Shown here one piece after another: positions 1 to 8,100 of a stretch of 14,640 nucleotides of DNA. Under the pieces are notes generated by a model, which was not told where the DNA came from, ran no database searches, and saw only the letters and a list, made by a program, of their open reading frames with translations. Both the position numbers and the translations under genes were made by a program. The stretch covers positions 1 to 14,640 of the forward strand of contig AUXH01000489.1 of NCBI GenBank assembly GCA_000482145.1, written 5' to 3'. The stretch comes from Strigomonas culicis. Its lineage: Eukaryota > Euglenozoa > Kinetoplastea > Trypanosomatida > Trypanosomatidae. How positions within the stretch are numbered: position 1 is the first letter of the stretch; each line of letters opens with the position of its first letter.

Positions 1-3000
1 CGCAGCCAGCGCGTACACGGAGGGGGCCAGCCGGCGCGCGGCGGCGGGCCCGCCGTCGCCGCCGGTCGCCCGCGCCGACGCGGCCGGTGACAGCAGCACG
101 CCGCCCGTCGTCGCGGGCGCGCGCGGCAGCAGCTTCATCTCCGCCATCAGCGCGCGCGCCACCGCCGTGTAGTTCAGCTCCACCGCGCTGTGCAGGACGG
201 TGTAGGCCCCGGCCGCGTAGCCGTCGCGGTGCGCGCGGTGGTGCCGCAGCACGACCTGCAGCGCGGCGGCGAGGGGGGTCGGGCGGCAGACGAAGGCGGC
301 GCAGCCGCTGCCCTGCAGCCCCAGCGCGAGCAGGAGCACCGCGCCCTCCGTGCACCCGCGCGAGAGCGCGTAGTCGACGACGCCGATGGCGTGCTTGGCG
401 GGGGTCTGCACCTCCGCCGCCTGCATCCGCTCCAGCACGGTGGCAGCGAGGCTGGTCAGCCGCACGTGCTCGAGCCCGAACTCGTCTGTCTCCGTCTGGA
501 CGAGCAGCGAGCGCAGCACGGCGCACAGGGCCGGGCGGGCGGCGAGGTAGTACAGGCTGTTGAGCTCCTCCGGCACCAGGTCCGCCAGCAGCGCGCGCTC
601 GCCGTAGTACTCGCAGAGCGCCGTCACCGTCTGGGGGAGACCTTTGCGCGCGGCGAGGCGCAGCACGTGCGGCGAGAGAAAAGGGTGGCCCGCGCCGGCG
701 AGGTCGGCGACGGCGCCGGCGAGCCGCGCGTCGCGCTCGGCCGACAGCACGCCGCGCGCGCCGCGGAGGAGCGCCTTGACCACGTCCCCATTGCGGTCGC
801 GCTGGTCCTTGCAGTTCGCCGGCTCGAAGCGCGCGGCGGCGCACAGTAGCTGCAGCAGGTCCAGCCGGCCGAGCCACGCGGCGAGGCAGGCCGGCGTCAG
901 CTCCATGTGCTCCGCGTTCTTCACGCGCACGTGGGCGGCCATCGCGAGCGTCGGCCGCGCGCCGCGGTGGGGCGGGCAGCCGGCGCGCAGCAGGTACGCG
1001 AGCATGTCCCCATCGTTCGCATAGACGGCGGTGAGTAAGAAGCGGGCCGTGTCGCGCGGCGCCTTGTGGCTGGTGCTTGCGAGCGCGCAGCGGTACTGCT
1101 CCGTCAGCAGCCGCAGCAGCGGTAGGCGGCGGCCGGCGATGCAGGCCACTATCACCTCGTCCAGCCACAGTCCGGCGCTCGCGAGGTCGCTCGCGCCGTG
1201 CTGCGCCAGGTGGGCGTCAATGAGGTCGCACAGCAGCTGCGACAGCAGCGCCTGCTCCGGGGCCGACGGCGCCGTGGCCGCCGCCTCCCGGATCAGCGAC
1301 GACGCAACATCGGTGAAGACGCGCAGGGAGCGCTCCGGCGCGGCGGCATCCAGTGGCCGCCGCCCGCGCAGCCGCTCCAGATGCTGACTGTCGTACAGCC
1401 CGCGCACGAGGGCGCCGGTCGCGACGCAGGCCGCCACGCGGTCGCCGTGGCGCCGTCGCGGCGTCACGCCCGCCGCGGCGACCATCCGCATGAGCGCGGT
1501 GTGGCCGCCGCGCAGGGCGTAGTCCGCGACGTTGCACCCGCGGGTGTCCGTGAGCGACCACATGGGCAGGGCCAGGCGCCGCTGCAGCTGCTCCACGAGC
1601 GCGACCTCGCCGGCCTCCACCGCGTAGCTGAACACGTCGCGGCACGTCAGGCGGTGGAAGAGCTCCTGCTTCAGCAGCCGCGCGCGGCGCCAGTTGTGCA
1701 ACACGAGACGGCGGAACGGCTTCGGGTGCCGATAGAGGCCGCCCTTGCCGTTGACAGGGTTCGGCAGCAGCCGCGGGCATCGCTTTGCGATCCTCGCGTC
1801 GCAGGGCACCAGCGTCGGCGCGACCGCCTCCCGCGGCCGCTCCGCGGGCGGGGCCGGCAGCTGCTGCAGCAGCGCCTCCCACGCGCCGCTCGGCAGCGCC
1901 GCGCAGCGGTCGGCAAGGGCGCGGACCACGTCGAAGAGTTGGCAGTGCGCCGCGAGGTGCAGCAGCTCCGTGACGTGCACGACGCAGTCGGTGGGGTCCA
2001 CGTGGCGCGCCAGCAGCGCGCACAGACGGGAGAGGCGCGCCGCCTCCGGCGACGCCGCGCGGCAGGCCGGCAGGCCGAGCAGCGTGCCCAGCAGCGTCCG
2101 CGCCACGAGGGTCGGCGGGGACGCGGCGAGGCCCAGAAGGCCAGCCAGGACGCCCTCCAGCCGCAGCTGCACCGCGGCCGTCAGCGCCGACCACGGGGCG
2201 GCGTCGTCGCCGGCGGCGGTGGGCGCCGCCGCGGTCAGCCGCGCGCCGCCCTGCAGCAGCAGCGGCACGACCGCCTCCTGCCCGTGGGCGAGCGCGCAGG
2301 CGAGCGCGCAGCAGCAGCACGCGCCGTCGTCCGCCGCCTGCACCTCCCGCGCGCTCGCACCGGCGGCGCTGGGCGCCGAGACCGCTTGGAAGAGCTGCGG
2401 GGGCAGCCGCAGGTTGGGGTCCGCGCCGAGGGAGAGCAGGTACGTGACCGTGGCGCCGTCGCCCATGAGGGCCGCCATGCCGAGCGGGTTGCCGCCGAGG
2501 CAGCTGTTCAGCCGGCCGTACTGGTGCTCCACGCACCACCGCACGGCCACCTCCTGCGCCCGCGCGGCGGCGGAGGCCGGGTGCGGCCCGTCGCCGCTGC
2601 CGCTGCGGGTCGCCTCGCGCTGCCGCGCACTCGCGCGGATGAGGCGGCACCACAGCACGTTGTCCGCGCGCACCTGGTCGAGCACGGCCTTGCTGCCGGC
2701 GTGGAGCGCCGCCGTCTGCAGCACCTTCTCCGCGAGGTCCAAGTGCTGCCGCGTGAGGGCGTAGAAGAGCAAGTCGCGCACGTCCTCGGCGTTGTCGCCG
2801 GCACCGTATCGGAGCAGCGTCTCCAGCAGCTCCACGACGCAGTAGCGGCGGCCCGCAATGAGCGCGCACAGCAGCGGGGTGTAGCCGCGCAGGCCGCCGC
2901 CCGCCTCGTACGAAGCCATGCAGGGCGCGGCACCCGCCGCGGTCGGCTCGTGCCCGCGCGAGGTGGCGAGCGCCGTCGTGGCCGCGCGCACCTTCAGCTG

Positions 3001-4743
3001 CTCCGCCAGCCGGCGGGTGGGGCGCGCCTTGTAGCGCGTCGCGCGGCGGACGAGCTTCACGTTGCGGTACGCCCCCTCCCCCCACAGCCGCACGGCGTGG
3101 TCCACCGTGTCGGACGACAGGTTGACGTTCGCGCCGTGCTGCTTCAGCAGCGCCGCGGCGGCCGCCGCCATGCCGAGCCCGCAGAGGAGGTGCAGCGCGG
3201 CCATCCCGTTGTGGTCCTGCGCGTCGGCCGCGACGGCGCCGGGCGTGCTGTGCAGCAGGAGGTGCTCCGCGACGGCGAGCTGGCGCCGCTTGAGCGCCAG
3301 CAGCAGCGGTGTGTCCCCGTTGAGGTCCTGCTGCGCCAGGTCGCGCGGAAAGCGCTCCATCAGGTAGGCGACGCAGCGGACGTGGCCGCCGGCCGCCGCG
3401 AGGTGCAGCGGCGTCTGCCACCGCGCGTCCAGCAGCTGCTGCTGCTGCCGCCACGGGCCGTGCTCCGCGCTGCAGAGGTCGAGGTCCTGGATCAGGTAGC
3501 ACAGCACGTCGAGGTTGCCGCCGTGCGCGGCCGCGTGGATGACGGTCTGGTGGCTGTACACCAGCCGCCGCGTGACCTCGTCGCGGTCGAACAGGCAGTG
3601 GTGGATGAGCGCCTTCACCGCGCTGAGGCTGCCGCGCTCGCAGAGCTCCATCAGCGTCGGACTGTTCCGCCGGAAGAGCTCGAGCGGGGTGTAGCCGTCA
3701 CAGTTGCGGAGTGCCACCAGCGCGCGGGCGGCCTCGGCCCCGCCGCTGGCGCGCAGGTGCCCGCACAGCAGGCCGACGAGGCCGGCGCCGCGCCGGCCGC
3801 GGAGCAGCGCGAGGTGCAGCGGCGTGTTGCCGCGGTGGTTGGGCGCCAGCGCGCTCGCGCCGGCTTCGAGCAGCAGCTTCACGCACCCCTCGTGGCCGCC
3901 CATGACCGCGAGGTGCAGCGCCGTGTTCCCCTCGCGGTCCACAGCCTGCTGCTGCACGTAGCTTTTCCCGCTGAGGAAGCGCACGGCCACCTCCAGCCCC
4001 TCCAGCGCCGCCTCCTGCAGCAGCGTGCGGCCGAGGAAGTCGCGCACGTTGGCATTCCAGCGCGTGACGCTAGTGGTGTACAGATGCAGGTCGAAGTGGC
4101 GGCCGTAGGTCGTGGCCTGCTGCAGCTGCAGCCGCTCTGCCAGCACGCGCTCTGGCCGCGGCGGCGAGCCCTGCGCCACGTACAGCACCATCGCCGCGAC
4201 GCGGCGCGAGCGGTGGCTGAGTCCCGCCTCCGCCGCAGCATCGCGGCGCGGCTTGTCCGCGCCGCGCTTGCCCTTGGCCGGCTTGCGCGGCCGCCGCGGC
4301 ACGATCGCGGTCGGCGCCCGCGGCTGCAGGTGCCAGGCGCTGCTGGCCGGGGGGCCGAACCGGGGGTAGCGAGGAATCAGCTCGCCCACCTGCACGCGCG
4401 GCTCGGCGTCGGGCCCCACCGCGACGCAGCCGCCGCCGAGGACGAAGCTAAACGCGCTCGTGAGATCGAACGGGTGCAGCGGCGCGGCGAGCAGCTCCTT
4501 GGCCTGCGCCGCGGTCACGTTGACGGGCGGCGTCGCGACCGCCGTGGGCCCGCCGTCCTCGCCGCGCGCGAGCGAGCGCAGCACCTCACGCACCTCCGCC
4601 AGCGTGGAGCGCAGCCGCACGTTGAGCGTGGCAATGAGCTGTGCCCCCGTCGCGTTGGGCGTCGCGATGAGGCATAGAACGGAGTCCTCCACATTGGTAA
4701 AGCCGTCGCCGTTCGTGGGAGAGCCGTAGGGGGACCCGCTCAT
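1..4743 (-). CDS. Giant ankyrin-repeat protein, N-terminal 1581 codons (3' end outside window)
   Basis: The frame from the ATG at 4743-4741 stays open for exactly 1581 codons to base 1, so the gene continues to the left. The start is supported by an in-frame TAG at 4767-4765, which overlaps the likely splice acceptor. Residues about 20-116 may be a doublecortin/ubiquitin-like domain (see findings). Residues 141-170 are a K/R-rich linker. From about residue 235 onward roughly 20 ankyrin-like units follow. The clearest are at 269-301 (GNTALHLAVMGGHEGCVKLL), 303-332 (GNTPLHLALLRGR), 440-472 (QTPLHLAAAGGHVRCVAYLM), 474-506, 511-542, 618-650 and 750-778; later units (923-950, 1035-1094, 1233-1262, 1356-1382, 1510-1536) are degenerate. 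Residues 984-1030 form a basic insert that does not fit the repeat. Ankyrin arrays are protein-binding scaffolds; partner and location are unknown. There is no signal peptide or obvious membrane segment. Oddities are four consecutive cysteines (809-812) and a short glutamine run (433-436). The ankyrin call is secure; the function is not. Confidence 0.93.
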   Translation of the reverse strand, partial: MSGSPYGSPTNGDGFTNVEDSVLCLIATPNATGAQLIATLNVRLRSTLAEVREVLRSLARGEDGGPTAVATPPVNVTAAQAKELLAAPLHPFDLTSAFSFVLGGGCVAVGPDAEPRVQVGELIPRYPRFGPPASSAWHLQPRAPTAIVPRRPRKPAKGKRGADKPRRDAAAEAGLSHRSRRVAAMVLYVAQGSPPRPERVLAERLQLQQATTYGRHFDLHLYTTSVTRWNANVRDFLGRTLLQEAALEGLEVAVRFLSGKSYVQQQAVDREGNTALHLAVMGGHEGCVKLLLEAGASALAPNHRGNTPLHLALLRGRRGAGLVGLLCGHLRASGGAEAARALVALRNCDGYTPLELFRRNSPTLMELCERGSLSAVKALIHHCLFDRDEVTRRLVYSHQTVIHAAAHGGNLDVLCYLIQDLDLCSAEHGPWRQQQQLLDARWQTPLHLAAAGGHVRCVAYLMERFPRDLAQQDLNGDTPLLLALKRRQLAVAEHLLLHSTPGAVAADAQDHNGMAALHLLCGLGMAAAAAALLKQHGANVNLSSDTVDHAVRLWGEGAYRNVKLVRRATRYKARPTRRLAEQLKVRAATTALATSRGHEPTAAGAAPCMASYEAGGGLRGYTPLLCALIAGRRYCVVELLETLLRYGAGDNAEDVRDLLFYALTRQHLDLAEKVLQTAALHAGSKAVLDQVRADNVLWCRLIRASARQREATRSGSGDGPHPASAAARAQEVAVRWCVEHQYGRLNSCLGGNPLGMAALMGDGATVTYLLSLGADPNLRLPPQLFQAVSAPSAAGASAREVQAADDGACCCCALACALAHGQEAVVPLLLQGGARLTAAAPTAAGDDAAPWSALTAAVQLRLEGVLAGLLGLAASPPTLVARTLLGTLLGLPACRAASPEAARLSRLCALLARHVDPTDCVVHVTELLHLAAHCQLFDVVRALADRCAALPSGAWEALLQQLPAPPAERPREAVAPTLVPCDARIAKRCPRLLPNPVNGKGGLYRHPKPFRRLVLHNWRRARLLKQELFHRLTCRDVFSYAVEAGEVALVEQLQRRLALPMWSLTDTRGCNVADYALRGGHTALMRMVAAAGVTPRRRHGDRVAACVATGALVRGLYDSQHLERLRGRRPLDAAAPERSLRVFTDVASSLIREAAATAPSAPEQALLSQLLCDLIDAHLAQHGASDLASAGLWLDEVIVACIAGRRLPLLRLLTEQYRCALASTSHKAPRDTARFLLTAVYANDGDMLAYLLRAGCPPHRGARPTLAMAAHVRVKNAEHMELTPACLAAWLGRLDLLQLLCAAARFEPANCKDQRDRNGDVVKALLRGARGVLSAERDARLAGAVADLAGAGHPFLSPHVLRLAARKGLPQTVTALCEYYGERALLADLVPEELNSLYYLAARPALCAVLRSLLVQTETDEFGLEHVRLTSLAATVLERMQAAEVQTPAKHAIGVVDYALSRGCTEGAVLLLALGLQGSGCAAFVCRPTPLAAALQVVLRHHRAHRDGYAAGAYTVLHSAVELNYTAVARALMAEMKLLPRAPATTGGVLLSPAASARATGGDGGPAAARRLAPSVYALAA

Positions 4744-5188
4744 GGTTTGCAAAGATGGAAAAGCCTAAAAAAGAAAAAAAATTGTATCAACAAAGCAAAC
4801 AAAACGCAGATGGCGACAGTAATATCTACCCACACACGCAAACGGTGTCCACGATAACGGTATAGTCTTTTTATATATTAATAATTGTACAAGCAAGTTT
4901 TTTTTTTCTTTCTATCCCTTTTAAGAGAGTGCTTTTATCAATCTCTATGAAAAACGAAGAAAAAAAAGAAGTTGCTTCCTTACTTACTTGCGAAGAAAAG
5001 AGAAATGGAGAGAAAGGACATACAAGTGGACTGTCACAAAGCATGACAAACGGGAAGAATAAAAACGCATCGATCGCCAGCAATGTGTGCGCTCTTTTTT
5101 TGCTTTTTATTACGGTACTTGCGTTCGTCGGAACGGTGAAAGAAAAAAAAAAAAACAGTGAACGTGAACGTGAGAAAAAAAAATGAAC
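4744..5188. other. Intergenic region between the 2062-residue gene and the ankyrin gene
   Basis: This 445-base AT-rich gap holds the 3' UTR and poly(A) region of the upstream gene and the short 5' UTR of the ankyrin gene. It contains several homopolymer runs, including a plus-strand T run near 4899-4910 and minus-strand pyrimidine tracts near 4956-4971 and 5139-5155. The small open frames here (for example 4871-5083 minus and 4929-5186 plus) are AT-rich and lack the GC-rich codon use of the neighbouring genes, so I do not call them. No RNA gene is visible. The exact poly(A) site cannot be read from the sequence. Confidence 0.8.
4765..4781 (-). promoter_or_regulatory. Putative spliced-leader acceptor of the ankyrin gene
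   Basis: On the minus strand an uninterrupted 15-base pyrimidine tract (4781-4767, almost all T) is followed directly by AG at 4766-4765. This is the first AG after the tract and would leave a 5' UTR of 21 bases before the ATG at 4743. In kinetoplastids a pyrimidine tract plus AG directs addition of the spliced leader. An alternative AG downstream of the tract at 4971-4956 would give a longer leader. The site is inferred from its shape and position only. Confidence 0.6.
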
Positions 5189-8100
5189 TTACGCGGTTCC
5201 GTGATCAGCACACGGACACGCTGAAACATCCACCAAAAAGTGGCTGTAGAAATAAATAAGCGAGGCACGTGACTCCCGCAACAGCACCTGCCGCTCGCGG
5301 AGGGGGGTGACGCGCGCCTCGCGGACACTGGTCGGGATCGCTGGCGGCGTGCTGCTGCCCGTCGCCGCGCCGCACGCGCGGCGTGTGAGTGTCGGCACGA
5401 CCGTCTCGTGCAGTGCCCGCTCCGCCAGACCGGGCGGCGTCGCGTAGGCCGACGCCTCGTAGCTCTCCGCACTCGGCGCATCGCTGCGGAAGGAATCGCT
5501 CCCGGCGTTGGCCACGATACTGCAGTCCGACAGATCCGCGTCGGCCGCCATGCCGAGGCACGCCTCTGCGGTCGCGTCCGCTGCCGCTGCCGCCGGTGGT
5601 GTCGCGCCCTTCTCCCCGCGCTCACGCACGGTGGCGATTCGCTGCGCGTGCACGGCGGCCGCGGCGGCGTCGCCGACCACGTAGGTGGCGTAGAAGTGCC
5701 GGAACATGGTCACGAAGAGCACCAGCACGTCCTCCAGTGACACGGCCACCGCGCGCGCGTCGGCCGCGACGTCCGCGGCCGCCGTGGGGGAGGGGGGCGT
5801 CCGATGCGCATAGACGTACGTGACCCAGTCCGCATAGAAGAGCGTCCAGTAGTAGGACCGCACCTCGTCGGCGTCGGCGGCGGCAGCGGCGCCGTCGGCG
5901 GTGGGGAGAAAAGACAGCGCGGCCGTGGTGGGGCTGCCGCCGCGCCGCGCCGCCTCGTACTCGCCCCACTGCGCGCGCTGCCGCGTCTCTAGCAGCCGCA
6001 GCAGCAGGTCCATCGTGACCGCCGCCGGCCGCGCCACCGCGCGGCAGCGATGAAAAAAGCGGCTCGCGAGGCAGACGACATCGAAGGGCGCGACCCACGA
6101 GAGCAGGCGGCGGTGCAGCGCCGCGCCAACGTAGGGCCGCAGCGCATCCGCCGACGGATTCGCTGCGGCGGCTGCAGCGGCAGGGCTCCACACGGACAGC
6201 GCCGGCGGCGGCGGCGGCGTCGTCCACGCACCCTCGTAGCAGCCGCTGCGGCCCATGACGGGGTCCGGCAGATGGGTCTGCAGCAGCGGGAGCGACAGGG
6301 CCATCCCATGCGGGAACAGCTGCACCGCCGGCAGGACCTGCGCCAAGTGGTTGTAGTACACCACCACGCCGCCGCCGGCCCGGTCGCGCGCGCTGCGCAG
6401 CTCCTCGCACTCGCCGTCGCTCGGGTGCGCCTCGTCGCTGTCGCCGCTGCCTCCACGGGCGGCAGCCGGAGCGGCGGCAAAGGGGGGGAGGGCCGTCCAC
6501 GAGGTGCGCGGCGCGTTCAGCTTGACGGTCTGCACCCCGCACTGCGCGAAGAAGAAGGAGAGGTGTGGGCTCTGGAGGATCGCGTCGACGGAGCGCTGAC
6601 TGATCTTCTTGGGCGCATGGCGCACCAGGCTGCCGCAAGCCGCCGTCGCGTTGGTGCTGCTGCTGCGGCGGTCCTCGCTCTGGATGTCGCAGAGCCGCTC
6701 GAGGGCAAAGCGGAGGCTGTCCACGTCCTTCACCGCAAAGCACGGCAGCGAAAGGGTCGGCAAGTCCTGCACCGTCAGCGGTGGGAAGGATGCGACCATC
6801 GTCTGCAGGAACACCGTCGCGTCCAGGTAGGAAGGTGCGGCCTCGCTCGGGTCCGCCACGTCCTTGTCCGGCAGGGGCACACAGGCACCCAGAACGTCCT
6901 GCATCAAGCAATGCGCGTAGGCGGCCGGCGCCGTGCTTCCGTGGCTCGTCGGTGGCAGCCCCTCCTGCAGACACGCGGTCGCTTCCGACGCCCGCCACAC
7001 CACGCGCACGTGCGCCGCGTACCACGCGTACGGCGACGCCCCCGCCGCCACGGCGTCCTCCATGCGCTGGTCGTCCTTGTCCGGAGGGCGGACCGCGACC
7101 GGGTACGTTGGCAGCAGCAGGAGGGCGGCGGTCAGGCGCTGGCAGCGCACCGGGCCGTAGGCGCCGTAGAGGGCGAGCATCGCGCGCACCGCCCGCCGGT
7201 GCCACACCGCGTCCCGGTCGCCCCCATCCCCGGCCTCCGCCGCCGCGAAGAGCGCGCGGTAGAAGCCGTCGCTCGACCCTTCGCGCTCGATGACACCCGC
7301 AATCGTCTGCTGCACGGCGGCGAGCAGCTGCGAAAAAAGCGCCTGCCGCGCCTGCACGCGGTGGGGGGTGGCGGGCGCCGGCGCCGTGGCGGCTGCGAGG
7401 CCGCGCCAGGCGTCACCGTCGCTGGCGCTCCGCCCCAGCGTCGCGCGGCCCACACCACGCGGCTCGCGCGGGCTGGTGGGGGTGTGCTTGACCGATGGCG
7501 GGGCGGACACGGCGAGCAGCGCGCGGTGGTTTTCCTTGTTGTATCGCCAGTCGCCCATGTGGTGCGGGTCCGCCGCCAGCGTGGGCGCACGCCGCGGCTC
7601 CGCCTCTGCCTCCCCATTGTCGGATGCTTCCCCGGCGTTCGGTGCCTTCTCTTCCCGGAGCTGGTGAAGATACTCCGCGACGGCGGACACCAGCTGGCCG
7701 CGCAGCGGACAGGCGAGCGCGCTGTCGGGCTGGAAAGCGCGCTGCACGGCGTGCTGGAGCAGGACACACGTGTTGTGCACGAGCCCAAAAATAACGTCGT
7801 GCTGCATGTCAAACGACAGCGGCGCGTCCTCCTCCTCCTCCTCCTCCCCCTGCCGCTCTCTCGGCGGTGCGCCCACGCCCGCCTCACTGGTCAGCAACTG
7901 AAAGAGCAAGTCCGTGCAGCTGGCTGGCGCCGGCGGCAGCGCCGCGTGCGTGTGCGGCGGCGGCGCCGTCAGCAGCAGGAGGGACAACAAAAAGCGCTCC
8001 TGTTGGTCATCCGTCATCGCCGGCGCAGCCGCGCCGGTTACCGTGGCGGCAGGCAGGAGGGCGGAAGGGGGGTCGATCGACAGCAGCCGCTCCGCCGCGG

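Noticed and set aside
1217..3502. A 761-codon open frame on the minus strand.
   Set aside because: It is a different frame of the ankyrin gene. The reading that contains the ankyrin repeats is open through the whole interval, with the expected motif spacing.
1198..4677. A 1159-codon open frame on the plus strand.
   Set aside because: It is the antisense of the ankyrin gene. GC-rich third positions rarely give stops on the opposite strand; the protein is an R/A/Q/V/H-rich string without any domain, and the minus-strand frame shows clear ankyrin motifs.
5622..7205. A 527-codon open frame on the minus strand.
   Set aside because: It is a shifted frame inside the 2062-residue gene, with Arg/Gly/Ala-rich low-complexity translation and no sign of a frameshift in the main frame.
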